A DNA stretch of 64,000 bases. It comes from Streptomyces vinaceus. GTDB taxonomy: Bacteria; Actinomycetota; Actinomycetes; Streptomycetales; Streptomycetaceae. The DNA lies in assembly GCF_008704935.1 (NCBI RefSeq), contig NZ_CP023692.1, positions 1,922,001 through 1,986,000 of the forward strand. The letters run 5' to 3'. The position numbers were made by a program, and so were the translations under genes. Below, piece by piece: positions 34,835 to 43,425 of this stretch (its first letter is position 1; the number at the start of each line of letters is the position of its first letter). The notes under the pieces are model-generated. The model was not told the DNA's origin and searched no databases. It was given only the letters and a program-made list of their open reading frames with translations.

Positions 34835-36097
34835 TCACTGGTCGCTCCCGGCGGTACGGCGGGGCTCCCGGCGGGGCTGCGCCTCCCGGCGGCCCGGAGG
34901 GCGGGTCGTGGCCGCCGCGCGCTTGCGCCGGGGTTCCCGGCGCCGCCGCTCCTCCCGCAGGCAGGCCCGCAGCCCCTCGGGGTCGATGCCCTCGTTGCAG
35001 GCGTGGTGGAGCAGCTGGGCGAAGCGGTAGTCGGCATCGGCCCGCAGGGCCAGCCCGAGGGCGATCCGGGCCGTCGGCTCGTCCCCGGCGGACCACGACA
35101 CCCAGCCGGCGAGGGTGAGCGGGGCCGCCGCGTGCTCTCCGTAGGCCCCGACGCAGCGACGGGCCAGCGCCCGCCACAGCCGCAGGGCGGGGGCCGCCTC
35201 CTCGCCCTCCATCCACTCGGCGGCGACGTCCCGGATCTCGCGGTCCTGGAGGCCGAGGATCACGGTGGCGGCCTCGTCGTGCCCGAGCAGCGCGTCGTCC
35301 CACTCGTCGGCTCCCGGTCCGCCCTCGACGGGCGGAGCGAGGGTCATCCGCCGCATCAGGGTCCGGGCCAGGGTGACCGTCTCGGCGCCGACCTCCTCCC
35401 GGGTGGACCCGTCGAGGATCTTCGGCACGAGGGCGGCGGCGGCCCGGTCCAGAGCCCGTTCCATCTCGGCCGCCGCACCACCGCGCAGCGGTGTCATCCG
35501 GCCCTCGATCTCCCGGAGTGACCCCCGGACCTGGAGTCCGGCGAAGGTGGCCGTCGCGGCCATCACCGAGGTGCCGGTCGCGGCCAGCGGGCTGCCCTCG
35601 GCGGGGCAGCACCGCTCGTCGGGGCAGCAGTAGGACCAGTACCGGCCGCCTGAGATGCACAGCGCCTCCATCACCGGCACGTCGAGCGCCCCGCACGCCA
35701 GCCGGATGCGCTGGGCCAGCGGCCGCAGCCGGGTCATCACCCGCTGGCCGCTCTCGCCCTGTGCCGGGTCCTGGCAGAGGAAGACGACGATGCCGTCGGG
35801 CTTGGCATCGCGCCGCTCGCTGCCCCGCACCAGGCAGTCGGCGACCTGCCGGGCGGTGTCCTCCCACTCCGCCTGCGCCGCGGGGATGCCGACGCGCAGC
35901 CGGCCGCCGAAGCGCCCGCCCTCGCCGTGCACGGTGACCATGACGAGGGAGTCGGTCGGGTGGAAGCCGAGCATGTAGGGCAGTGCGTCGGCCAGTTCGG
36001 CCGGGCTGCGCAGGGTGATCCGGGGGTCGAGGGCGGGTCCGGACGGGCTGATGGCGGGCCGGTCGGACGGGATGCGTGATTCGCGGTCGTTCGTCAT
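34835..36097 (-). CDS. DUF4192-domain protein
   Basis: 420 residues from the ATG at 36097. The DUF4192 core starts at about residue 28 (ITLRSPAELADALPYMLGFHPTDSLVMVTV), a typical opening for this actinobacterial family. Residues about 150-165 contain CCPDERCCP, a conserved Cys pair cluster that could bind metal. The last 40 residues are Arg-rich and probably disordered. Function unknown. It lies downstream of the recQ-type gene on the same strand but behind a strong hairpin. Its leader carries a DnaA-box-like inverted pair and a TTGACA-containing repeat. Confidence 0.8.
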   Translation of the reverse strand: MTNDRESRIPSDRPAISPSGPALDPRITLRSPAELADALPYMLGFHPTDSLVMVTVHGEGGRFGGRLRVGIPAAQAEWEDTARQVADCLVRGSERRDAKPDGIVVFLCQDPAQGESGQRVMTRLRPLAQRIRLACGALDVPVMEALCISGGRYWSYCCPDERCCPAEGSPLAATGTSVMAATATFAGLQVRGSLREIEGRMTPLRGGAAAEMERALDRAAAALVPKILDGSTREEVGAETVTLARTLMRRMTLAPPVEGGPGADEWDDALLGHDEAATVILGLQDREIRDVAAEWMEGEEAAPALRLWRALARRCVGAYGEHAAAPLTLAGWVSWSAGDEPTARIALGLALRADADYRFAQLLHHACNEGIDPEGLRACLREERRRREPRRKRAAATTRPPGRREAQPRREPRRTAGSDQ

Positions 36098-36134
36098 GCC
36101 CCGACGGTCCCGCAGGCGATCAGATCCCGAAAGC

Positions 36135-36170
36135 CCTGTGGATAACTCTTGATCGTTCAACATCCACAGG
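36135..36170. promoter_or_regulatory. Inverted pair of DnaA-box-like sequences
   Basis: CCTGTGGAT (36135-36143) and ATCCACAGG (36162-36170) form perfect 9-bp arms, 18 bp apart. On the minus strand 36145-36137 reads TTATCCACA, the canonical DnaA box. They lie 40-75 bp upstream of the DUF4192 start codon. They could be a DnaA titration or regulation site, or another repressor site. Confidence 0.45.
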
Positions 36171-36181
36171 CCCGGGAACGC

Positions 36182-36203
36182 CCCTTGACATGGTGTCAGG
36201 GCA
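36182..36203. promoter_or_regulatory. Imperfect palindrome containing TTGACA
   Basis: CCCTTGACA-TGG-TGTCAGGG, symmetric except for one extra base. It lies about 90 bp upstream of the DUF4192 gene and may be a repressor site or a promoter element. No binder suggested. Confidence 0.3.
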
Positions 36204-36233
36204 TCAGATCGGGGCGGCAGTTCGCCGGACGCC

Positions 36234-36272
36234 GGCGCCCTGCGCCGCCGGACGCCGGCGGCGCAGGGCGCC
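36234..36272 (-). terminator. Terminator after the RecQ-type gene
   Basis: Perfect 18-bp GC-rich stem (36234-36251 and 36255-36272) with a 3-nt loop, 31 bp beyond the stop of the helicase gene. No T run. Confidence 0.8.
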
Positions 36273-36303
36273 CGCGTACAGGACTCCGCGCCTCCCGGTG
36301 GGC

Positions 36304-38463
36304 TCAGCCGGCCGTCGCCAGGATCAGCGGGAGGACCTGTCCGGCGCCCGCCTGCCGGATCAGGCGGGCGGCGACCGCCAGGGTCCAGCCGGAGTCGGAG
36401 TAGTCGTCCACGAGGAGGACGGGGCCCGGCGACTGCGCCAGGGCGGCGGCCAGTTCCCCGGAGACGGCGAAGGCCCCGGACAGGGCCCGCAGGCGCTGGG
36501 CGGAGTTGCTGCGGCGCACCGCGTGCGCCCCGCCCGGCCCGGTGTACGTCAGGGTGCCCAGGTACGGGAGGCGGCCGATGCGCGCGATCCCCTCCGCGAG
36601 GGAACCCACGAGCTGCGGGCGGGACAGGGAGGGCACGGCGACGACGCCCACGGGCCGGGCGGAGGCGTCCGGGACACCGGGGGCCCAGCCGCCCGGCGAG
36701 CGCGCCCAGTCGGCGAGGACGGCCACCGCCGCGTTCAGCACGTCGTCGGGGACCGGCCCGTCGGGGGCGTTCTCGGCGAGCAGCGGACGCAGCCGGTTGC
36801 CCCAGCCGATGTCCGAGAGCCGGCCCAGCGCCCGGCCGGTGGAGCACTGCTCCCCGGCCGGGATGCGTCCCTTGAGGCTGACGCCCAGGGCGGCCATGCC
36901 GGTGGGCCACATCCGGCGGGGCTCCACCTCGACCCCCGGGCGCTCCAGTTCCTTCGCCGCGCCGGTCAGGGTCTCCGCCGACACGGAGGAATCGGCCCAG
37001 GCACCCGCGCAGTTGTCGCACCGGCCGCACGGGGCGGCGCCCTCGTCGTCCAGCTGGCGGCGCAGGAACTCCATCCGGCACCCGGAGGTGCTCACGTAGT
37101 CCCGCATGGCCTGCTGCTCGGCGGCGCGCTGGCGGGCGACCCAGGCGTACCGCTCGGAGTCGTACGTCCACTCCCTCCCGGTGGAGCTCCAGCCGCCCTT
37201 GACCCGCTTGACGGCCCCGTCGACGTCGAGCACCTTGAGCATGGTCTCCAGCCGGGTGCGCCGCAGCTCCACCGCCGCTTCCAGCGCGGGGACGGACAGC
37301 GGCCGCCCGGCGTCGGCGAGGGCCGCCAGGGTCTGCCGTACCTGGGCCTCGGGCGGGAAGGCGGTGTCGGCGAAGTACCGCCAGATGGCCTCGTCCTCCT
37401 TGCCCGGCAGCAGCAGCACCTCGGCGTGCTCGACCCCGCGCCCGGCGCGGCCGACCTGCTGGTAGTAGGCGATCGGCGAGGACGGCGAGCCGAGGTGGAT
37501 CACGAAGCCCAGGTCGGGCTTGTCGAAGCCCATGCCCAGCGCCGAGGTGGCGACGAGCGCCTTGACCCGGTTGGCCTGGAGGTCGTCCTCGGCCTGCAGC
37601 CGGTCGGCGTTCTCCGTCTTGCCCGTGTACGAGGCCACCGGGAAGCCGCGCTGGCGCAGGAACGCGGCGGCCTCCTCGGCCGCGGCCACCGTCAGCGTGT
37701 AGATGATCCCCGAGCCGGGCAGCTCGTCCAGGTGCTCGGCGAGCCAGGCCAGCCGGTGCGCCGCGTCCGGCAGCTCGACCACGCCCAGGCGCAGGCTCTC
37801 CCGGTCGAGCGGGCCGCGCAGCACCAGGGCCTCGCCGGCCCCCGTGCCCAGCTGCTCCGCCACGTCCGCGGTGACGCGGGCGTTGGCGGTCGCGGTGGTG
37901 GCCAGGACCGGGACGCCGGGGGCGAGCTCGGCGAGCATGGCCCGCAGCCGGCGGTAGTCGGGACGGAAGTCGTGGCCCCAGTCGGAGATGCAGTGGGCCT
38001 CGTCGACCACGAGCAGACCGGTCGTCGCCGCCAGCTTGGGCAGCACCTGCTCGCGGAAGTCCACGGAATTGAGGCGTTCGGGGCTGACGAGGAGCACGTC
38101 GGTCTCGCCGCGCTCGACCTCCCCGTAGATGGCGTCCCACTCCTCCGGGTTGGCCGAGTTGATGGTGCGCGCCTGGATGCCGGCCCGCGCCGCCGCCTCC
38201 ACCTGGTTGCGCATCAGGGCCAGCAGCGGCGAGATGATCACCGTGGGGCCGGAGCCGCGCCGGCGCAGCAGCGCGGTGGCGACGAAGTACACCGCCGACT
38301 TGCCCCAGCCGGTGCGCTGTACCACCAGGGCCCGTCGGCGCTCCTCCACCAGGGCGGCCACGGCCTGCCACTGGTCCTCCCGCAGCCGCGCCCCGCTCCC
38401 GGGCGCGCCGACGAGCTCAGCGAGGATGGCATCGGCTTCGGTGCGGAGCTCCAGGTTGTCCAT
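36304..38463 (-). CDS. RecQ-family DNA helicase with C-terminal phosphoribosyltransferase domain
   Basis: 719 residues from the ATG at 38463. Superfamily 2 helicase core at about 20-350: motif I GWGKSAVYF, DEAH box (VVDEAHCISDWGHDFR), motif III TATAN and motif VI YYQQVGRAGRG. A RecQ zinc site follows (about 445-475): C..., then CGRCDNC. After a helical linker the last about 180 residues carry a PRTase signature, VLLVDDYSDSGWT (about 676-688), matching the PRPP-binding loop of type I phosphoribosyltransferases (ComF-like). 3'-5' helicase activity is well supported. What the PRTase does, whether it makes or senses nucleotides, is unknown. The fusion appears to be an actinobacterial variant of RecQ. 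Confidence 0.9.
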   Translation of the reverse strand: MDNLELRTEADAILAELVGAPGSGARLREDQWQAVAALVEERRRALVVQRTGWGKSAVYFVATALLRRRGSGPTVIISPLLALMRNQVEAAARAGIQARTINSANPEEWDAIYGEVERGETDVLLVSPERLNSVDFREQVLPKLAATTGLLVVDEAHCISDWGHDFRPDYRRLRAMLAELAPGVPVLATTATANARVTADVAEQLGTGAGEALVLRGPLDRESLRLGVVELPDAAHRLAWLAEHLDELPGSGIIYTLTVAAAEEAAAFLRQRGFPVASYTGKTENADRLQAEDDLQANRVKALVATSALGMGFDKPDLGFVIHLGSPSSPIAYYQQVGRAGRGVEHAEVLLLPGKEDEAIWRYFADTAFPPEAQVRQTLAALADAGRPLSVPALEAAVELRRTRLETMLKVLDVDGAVKRVKGGWSSTGREWTYDSERYAWVARQRAAEQQAMRDYVSTSGCRMEFLRRQLDDEGAAPCGRCDNCAGAWADSSVSAETLTGAAKELERPGVEVEPRRMWPTGMAALGVSLKGRIPAGEQCSTGRALGRLSDIGWGNRLRPLLAENAPDGPVPDDVLNAAVAVLADWARSPGGWAPGVPDASARPVGVVAVPSLSRPQLVGSLAEGIARIGRLPYLGTLTYTGPGGAHAVRRSNSAQRLRALSGAFAVSGELAAALAQSPGPVLLVDDYSDSGWTLAVAARLIRQAGAGQVLPLILATAG

Positions 38464-38830
38464 GCCCCCATGCAACCGGATGGCACGGACAATCGGCCAA
38501 TTCACCCAGGGTGAGAAGATCGTCGCGGACCGTCCACGGGTCGGACACCCGCTCCACCGGGCCTCCACCCTGCCCCGAAGGGCTGTTTCCGCTGGTACGG
38601 GCGGTTCGGTCATGGTCGGATGAGTCATCTCCGGCGTGACGGGGCAAGGATATGAACGGCATACCGGCGAATTCCGGTCGGCGGCGCCAATTGCTCGTTG
38701 CCGCATGCTCACGGGCCACGCGAGAATTGGGCTGCCCCCGCTCGGCTCGACGGCGCTCTTCCGGGCCTCGCCGCGGCGCGCCCGCACGACAGCTGTGCCC
38801 GTCCGCGGGCGTGTACCCGAAGGGAGGACC
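38464..38830. other. Divergent intergenic region, recQ-type gene and unknown gene
   Basis: 367 bp. An open plus-strand frame from 38636 runs into the next gene, but residues before 38831 look non-coding and only the GTG at 38831 has a ribosome site. I see no clear palindromes or promoter boxes. Confidence 0.4.
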
Positions 38831-39463
38831 GTGGCCTTCGGATTCGCCCCGCCTTCGACGTCGTCACTGACCACGGCGGCCGGCGTCGCCAGCCGGCACG
38901 GCAGACTGCTGGAACCCGCCGAATGGTCGGCGGCGGGCGTCCCCCTGCTGCGCAATCCGCGCGAGGTCGTCAGCGGACTGCACTCCCGGCACGCCCCGGT
39001 GCCCTCGACCGCGATGATCGCCGTGCTCGGTCCCGAGGAGCGGCTCGTCGCGAGCGCCTCCTTCGCGCAGCGCTCGGCCTCGGCCGACGGCTGGGAGTAC
39101 CGCAACGCCCTGCTCGCCGCGCTGCGCCGGGTCATCCCGCACGACCTGCGGCGCCGGAGCCCGGTGCGGACCGCGGTGCTGCTGTACTGCCGCGAGGGCG
39201 ACGAGCGGTGGACCGAGGAGGACGGTGCCTGGATGTGGGGGCTGCGCGACGCCTGCACCCTGCACGGGCTGCGCTGCGGCGCGTACATCACGCTGACCCG
39301 CGGCGGCTGGCAGGTGCTGGGCGAGGGCCGGGGCGGCCGGCATCCCGGCTCCGGCTCGCGGCCCGAGCGCCTCGGCGACGCCGTGGCCGAATTCCCCGCC
39401 GTGGCCCTGCGCACCGGCGGCGGCGCGGGCGAGGTCCTGCGGCGCCGTACCGCCGCGCGCTGA
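38831..39463 (+). CDS. Conserved unknown protein, about 23 kDa
   Basis: 210 residues from a GTG at 38831, with AGGGAGG four bases before. No signal peptide or membrane segment. A compact globular middle (about 35-165) has HGRLLEPAEWSAAGVPLLRNPREVVSGLHSRHAP, MIAVLGPEERLVASASF and a Trp-rich WTEEDGAWMWGLRDACTLHGL. The C-terminus is Gly/Arg-rich. The MIAVLGPEERLVASASF strands recall small alpha/beta folds such as JAB/RadC-like domains, but I see no metal-binding HxH. I do not recognise the family. It is separated from the next gene by a convergent terminator. Confidence 0.6.
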   Translation: MAFGFAPPSTSSLTTAAGVASRHGRLLEPAEWSAAGVPLLRNPREVVSGLHSRHAPVPSTAMIAVLGPEERLVASASFAQRSASADGWEYRNALLAALRRVIPHDLRRRSPVRTAVLLYCREGDERWTEEDGAWMWGLRDACTLHGLRCGAYITLTRGGWQVLGEGRGGRHPGSGSRPERLGDAVAEFPAVALRTGGGAGEVLRRRTAAR

Positions 39464-39571
39464 GCGGTCGCCGTACGCGGGCACCCGCCGTACGCCCGTC
39501 CGTACGCGGGCAGCCCTCGCGGCCGTACACCCTGGATCGGGCGTACGGCTGGTCAGGCCTCGGGCTTCAGC

Positions 39572-39592
39572 GGGGCCGGTCCGGCCGGCCCC
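39572..39592. terminator. Hairpin between convergent unknown genes
   Basis: GGGGCCGG (39572-39579) and CCGGCCCC (39585-39592) with a 5-nt loop. A smaller CCCGTG/CACGGG hairpin follows at 39601-39617. Confidence 0.5.
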
Positions 39593-39620
39593 GCCCCTTG
39601 CCCGTGCCGGACACGGGGCG

Positions 39621-40274
39621 TCAGACGCCCGTGCCCAGCACGGAGTTGATCTGCTGCGGGTCGCCGCACACGATCAGCAGCGTGCCGGCCCGCGCGAGCG
39701 CGGCCGGCAGGGCGGCGGCGGTGGCCCCGGCGGGTCCGCCGTTGGCCGCGAAGACCACGACGGGACGGCCCGCGGCGCGCTCGGCCTGCGCCGCGTCCGC
39801 GTAGAAGACGTCGTCCCCGGCGTCGTGCTGGGCCCAGTACGCGGCCTCGCCGAAGGACAGCTCGTGCGCGGCCCACGGGTGCGGGTCGCCGGTGGTGAGG
39901 ACCAGGATGTCGCCGGGCGCGCGCCCGGTGTCGAGCAGCAGGTCGACGGCCTCTTCGGCCGCGTCCAGCGCACCCTCGGCGGAGGCCGGGATCAGCTGGA
40001 TCTGGGGCACGGCCGCGGAGACGGACGGTGCGGTGGGGGTTGCGGGTCCGGACGTGGCCTGCGGCGCTCGCTGCGCGGGCGGTGCGGGCCTGGGAGCCCC
40101 GCCCGTACGGCTCGCCGCCGCGGGGGAGGGACCGGGGCGCCCGGGCCGCGGAACGGCGGCGGGACGCGGACCAGGTACGGGGCGGGGGGTCTGCGCGGTG
40201 CGGCTCGCGGCCGGCGTGACGCGGGGACCCTGGGCACTCTCGTGAATCTGAGGCTCCTCGGGGGTGAGAGGCAT
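39621..40274 (-). CDS. Unknown protein with disordered Pro/Ala N-terminus
   Basis: 217 residues from the ATG at 40274. Residues 1-90 are almost only Pro, Ala, Arg, Gly and Thr, likely disordered. The C-terminal about 120 residues are globular: IQLIPASAEGALDAAEEAVDLLLDTGRAPGDILVLTTGD, then HELSFGEAAYWAQHDAGDDVFYAD and VVVFAANGGP. The last part resembles a C-terminal segment of UvrD/PIF1-type helicases (ILVLT... then VVFA.NGG), but there is no ATPase core, so this is at most a stand-alone accessory domain. The gene lies downstream of rnhB behind a terminator. Function unknown. Confidence 0.6.
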   Translation of the reverse strand: MPLTPEEPQIHESAQGPRVTPAASRTAQTPRPVPGPRPAAVPRPGRPGPSPAAASRTGGAPRPAPPAQRAPQATSGPATPTAPSVSAAVPQIQLIPASAEGALDAAEEAVDLLLDTGRAPGDILVLTTGDPHPWAAHELSFGEAAYWAQHDAGDDVFYADAAQAERAAGRPVVVFAANGGPAGATAAALPAALARAGTLLIVCGDPQQINSVLGTGV

Positions 40275-40292
40275 GAGTTGATGTCTATCAAA

Positions 40293-40315
40293 CACCGGTA
40301 CGAAACGTACCGGTG
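40293..40315 (-). terminator. Intrinsic terminator after rnhB
   Basis: Perfect 10-bp stem (40293-40302 and 40306-40315), 3-nt loop, followed on the minus strand by TTTGATAG, in the 59-bp gap after the rnhB stop. Confidence 0.75.
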
Positions 40316-40333
40316 GGTGGCACGTGGGTGCGA

Positions 40334-41044
40334 TCAGAAATCGAAGCCGAGTTGGCCTCCGTTTTCCAGTTCCGTCGCTTCCTCGCTGCGCCGCACCTTC
40401 TTGAGGTGCCGCCACCGGGGCAGCCCGTCGAGGTACGACCACGAGAGCCGGTGGTACGGGGTGGGACCCAGCTCCTCCAGCGCGGCCCGGTGCACCGGCG
40501 AGGGATATCCGGCGTTGTCGGCGAAGGCGAACTCCGCGCATCCGCCGCCGTGTTGGCCGAGCTCGGCCATCATCCGGTCGCGTCTGACCTTGGCGATGAC
40601 CGAGGCCGCGGCGACGGCGACGCAGGACTGGTCGCCCTTGATCACCGTACGGACCCGCCAGGGTGCGCCGAGGTAGTCGTGCTTGCCGTCGAGGATCACC
40701 GCGTCGGGCCGCACGGGCAGCGCCTCCAGGGCGCGCTCCGCGGCGAGCCGCAGGGCGGCCGTCATCCCGAGCGCGTCGATCTCCTCCGGGGAGGCGTGCC
40801 CCAGGGCGTACGCGGTGACCCAGTCCTCCAGGACGCCGAGGAGCGCGTCGCGTCGTTTCTGGGTGAGCAGTTTGGAGTCGGTGAGACCGGCGGGCGGCCG
40901 GCGCAGACCGGTGATCGCCGCGCACACGGTGACGGGACCGGCCCAGGCCCCTCGTCCGACCTCGTCGACCCCGGCGATGACCTTGGCGCCGGTGGTTGCA
41001 CGGAGGGAGCGTTCGACGGTGTGGGTGGGTGCTTCGTACGGCAT
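40334..41044 (-). CDS. rnhB: Ribonuclease HII
   Basis: 236 residues. The catalytic start [13 protein letters not shown] supplies the Asp-Glu pair; further acidic ligands are in [10 protein letters not shown] and in the [11 protein letters not shown] region. The [10 protein letters not shown] motif is typical of RNase HII. It removes RNA from RNA-DNA hybrids and misinserted ribonucleotides in the chromosome. Length is normal for actinobacteria. It is preceded by the TetR gene on the same strand (69 bp gap), without obvious coupling. Confidence 0.95.
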   Translation of the reverse strand: MPYEAPTHTVERSLRATTGAKVIAGVDEVGRGAWAGPVTVCAAITGLRRPPAGLTDSKLLTQKRRDALLGVLEDWVTAYALGHASPEEIDALGMTAALRLAAERALEALPVRPDAVILDGKHDYLGAPWRVRTVIKGDQSCVAVAAASVIAKVRRDRMMAELGQHGGGCAEFAFADNAGYPSPVHRAALEELGPTPYHRLSWSYLDGLPRWRHLKKVRRSEEATELENGGQLGFDF

Positions 41045-41113
41045 GGCGCCAGCAAGGGTACGCCGCCCCGCGCCGCCTGCACACCCCGCCCCGGGTGGAG
41101 TCCGTACGGCGTC

Positions 41114-41716
41114 TCACGCCCTGAGCAGCGGTACCATCACCTGATCGATCATTTCCGTGATGTCCGCATCCGTCCATTCGCTCCCGCACACCTTCGCGCG
41201 GTACATCATCATGGCCGGAATGACGTCGACGACGAACGGACCCGCCGCGTCCGCTCGTACGTCGCCCCGCTCGATCCCGCGCTGGACAAGCTCCCTGATC
41301 AGGCGATGGGCGGGTTCGTGGAGCCCGGCGCGGACCACGTCGTGGAACCGGCCCGCATGCGCGTGGTCGCATTCGTGAAGGACCGCTCGCAGCGCCTGAC
41401 CGGCGCGCGACTCCATCACGTCACGCATCCGCACACACAACCGGAGGAAGTCGCCCCGGACCGATCCGCAGTCGGGGATCTCGCCGATCGGCGGCAGCCC
41501 GGCCCGCAGCACCTCGGCCACCAGGTCGGCCTTCGACGGCCAGCGCCGGTAGACGGCCGCCTTGCCGGTGTGCGCGCAGGCCGCGACACCCTCCATGGTG
41601 AGCCCGCTCCAGCCGACGGTGCTCAGCTGCTCCAACGCCGCGTCGAGGATCGCCCGTTCGAGTTCCGGACCGCGCCTGCGGCCCGGTGCCGTCACTGACC
41701 AGCGCGAACCCGCCAT
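41114..41716 (-). CDS. TetR-family repressor of the adjacent efflux gene
   Basis: 200 residues. N-terminal TetR helix-turn-helix (ILDAALEQLSTVGWSGLTMEGVAACAHTGKAAVYRRWPSK region, about 22-65), followed by an all-helical ligand-binding domain with C-terminal TetR_C features. It is divergent from an MFS drug-efflux-type gene. Two copies of AGTGAACG-N4-CGTTCACT lie between them, so local repression relieved by a transported compound is the expected circuit. Confidence 0.92.
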   Translation of the reverse strand: MAGSRWSVTAPGRRRGPELERAILDAALEQLSTVGWSGLTMEGVAACAHTGKAAVYRRWPSKADLVAEVLRAGLPPIGEIPDCGSVRGDFLRLCVRMRDVMESRAGQALRAVLHECDHAHAGRFHDVVRAGLHEPAHRLIRELVQRGIERGDVRADAAGPFVVDVIPAMMMYRAKVCGSEWTDADITEMIDQVMVPLLRA

Positions 41717-41765
41717 CGCCTCTGCCTTCCGCCGATCCGCGCGCCCCTCGTACGCATTTCCAGCC

Positions 41766-41789
41766 TTAGTGAACGGTTGCGTTCACTAA
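41766..41789. promoter_or_regulatory. TetR operator 1
   Basis: Perfect 10-bp arms TTAGTGAACG and CGTTCACTAA around GTTG. It sits about 50 bp upstream of the TetR start codon. Confidence 0.85.
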
Positions 41790-41814
41790 CCGGGGACTCC
41801 TACCGTGGGGCCGC

Positions 41815-41834
41815 AGTGAACGGCTGCGTTCACT
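41815..41834. promoter_or_regulatory. TetR operator 2
   Basis: AGTGAACG-GCTG-CGTTCACT, the same core as operator 1, 47 bp away centre to centre. It ends just before the MFS gene's ribosome site, where bound repressor would block transcription. Confidence 0.85.
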
Positions 41835-41857
41835 CTTTCACTATGGGGGGATCCTCG

Positions 41858-43411
41858 GTGAAAAGTTCTCCACTCGCCACACCCCGGATACCGGGCGCGG
41901 CCCGCCGGGAGGGGCGGCCCGGCGTGGCCCTCACGGTCATCGCCGCCTGCCAGCTGATGGTCGTGCTCGACGCGACGATCGTGAACATCGCTCTCCCGCA
42001 CATCCAGACCGCCCTGTCCTTCTCCACGACCGACCTGTCCTGGGTGATCAGCGCGTACACCCTGGCCTTCGGCGGGCTCCTGCTGCTCGGCGGACGGGCC
42101 GGGGACATCCTCGGCCGGCGCCGCGTGTTCCTCACCGGCATCCTGCTCTTCACCCTGGCCTCCCTGCTCGGCGGCTTCGCCCAGGAGCCCTGGCAGCTGC
42201 TGGCCGCCCGCGCCCTCCAGGGGGTCGGCGGCGCGATCGCCTCGCCGACCTCGCTGGCCCTGATCACCACGACGTTCGCCGAAGGCCCCGAGCGCAACCG
42301 CGCGTTCGGCGTGTTCGCCGCCGTCTCGGCGGGCGGCGGCGCGATCGGCCTCCTGGCCGGCGGCATGCTGACCGAGTGGCTCGACTGGCGCTGGGTGCTC
42401 TTCGTCAACGTGCCGATCGGTCTGCTGATCGCCGTGCTCGCGCCGCTCTACATCACCGAGTCCGAGCGCCACCCGGGCCGCTTCGACATCGCGGGGGCCC
42501 TCACCTCCACCGGCGGCATGGCCTCGCTGGTCTACGGGTTCATCCGCGCCTCCGAGGACGGCTGGCGCGACGGCGGCACCCTCGCCTCCTTCGCCGCGGC
42601 CGCCGTGCTCCTCGCCCTCTTCGTGGGCATCGAGTCGCGGGCCGACGAGCCGATCATCCCGCTGCGGATGTTCGCCGACCGCAACCGCGCCGGCACCTAC
42701 CTGATCATGCTCGGACTCGCCGCCGCGATGTTCGGGATGTTCTTCTTCATCGTCCAGTTCGTGCAGAACGTACTGGGCTTCTCCCCCATCCGGTCCGGGC
42801 TCGGCTTCCTGCCCGTGACCGTCGCCATCGTCACCGCGGCCGGGCTCTCGCAGCGCTTCCTGCCGCGCCTGGGCCCCAAGCCGTTCATGGTCACCGGATC
42901 CGCCCTCACCGGGATCGGCCTCACCTGGCTGACCTTCATCCGCACCGACAGCTCGTACGTCTCCGGCATCCTCGGGCCGATGCTGCTCTTCGGCTTCGGC
43001 ATGGGCCTGAACTTCGTGACCCTCACGCTGACCGCCGTCTCCGGGGTGGCCCAGAAGGAGGCGGGCGCGGCCTCCGGACTGCTCAACGCCAGCCAGCAGG
43101 TCGGCGGTTCGCTCGGCCTGTCGATCCTGGTGACCGTCTTCGGCACGGCGAGCCGGAACGAGGGCACGAAGCAGGTGCCGGACTTCGTGGCCCACGCGGA
43201 CCCCGATCAGTTGGCCGCCTTCAAGGAGACCGGGCGCCTGCCCGACCCCTGGGGGGACCTCGTCCTCACCCAGGGCATCTCCACCGCCTTCATCGCGGCC
43301 GTCGCCATGGCCGGGCTCGCGCTGGCCACCGCGCTGCTCGTGATCCGGGTGCGCAAGAGCGACTTGGAGGCCCTGAGCGGCGTCGCCGCGGAGGCCGGTC
43401 CGGCGGCCTGA
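41858..43411 (+). CDS. MFS drug efflux transporter, DHA2 family (14 helices)
   Basis: 517 residues. I choose the GTG at 41858, since GGGGGG (41845-41850) is correctly spaced for it; an in-frame ATG at 41843 has no ribosome site and touches the operator. About 14 membrane helices; motif A GGRAGDILGRRR after helix 2, and motif C-like GPLxG replaced by GGAIGLLAGGML in helix 5. The DHA2 family exports drugs and antibiotics by proton antiport. Divergent TetR control suggests induction by its own substrate. The substrate is unknown; no biosynthetic cluster adjoins. Confidence 0.9.
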   Translation: MKSSPLATPRIPGAARREGRPGVALTVIAACQLMVVLDATIVNIALPHIQTALSFSTTDLSWVISAYTLAFGGLLLLGGRAGDILGRRRVFLTGILLFTLASLLGGFAQEPWQLLAARALQGVGGAIASPTSLALITTTFAEGPERNRAFGVFAAVSAGGGAIGLLAGGMLTEWLDWRWVLFVNVPIGLLIAVLAPLYITESERHPGRFDIAGALTSTGGMASLVYGFIRASEDGWRDGGTLASFAAAAVLLALFVGIESRADEPIIPLRMFADRNRAGTYLIMLGLAAAMFGMFFFIVQFVQNVLGFSPIRSGLGFLPVTVAIVTAAGLSQRFLPRLGPKPFMVTGSALTGIGLTWLTFIRTDSSYVSGILGPMLLFGFGMGLNFVTLTLTAVSGVAQKEAGAASGLLNASQQVGGSLGLSILVTVFGTASRNEGTKQVPDFVAHADPDQLAAFKETGRLPDPWGDLVLTQGISTAFIAAVAMAGLALATALLVIRVRKSDLEALSGVAAEAGPAA

Positions 43412-43425
43412 GCCCGGCGGCGCGG

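Noticed and set aside
34590..38371. One continuous minus-strand frame joining DUF4192, upstream DNA and part of the helicase region
   Set aside because: Only the section 34835-36097 has family signatures and a start. The rest overlaps the helicase gene in another frame and crosses an 18-bp terminator hairpin.
38636..38830. Longer form of the unknown protein starting at 38636
   Set aside because: The added 65 residues are Arg/Pro-rich without pattern, whereas AGGGAGG lies directly before the GTG at 38831.
41777..41857. Longer MFS protein starting at 41777
   Set aside because: This would place both TetR operators inside the coding region and lacks a ribosome site. The GTG at 41858 has one at the right distance.
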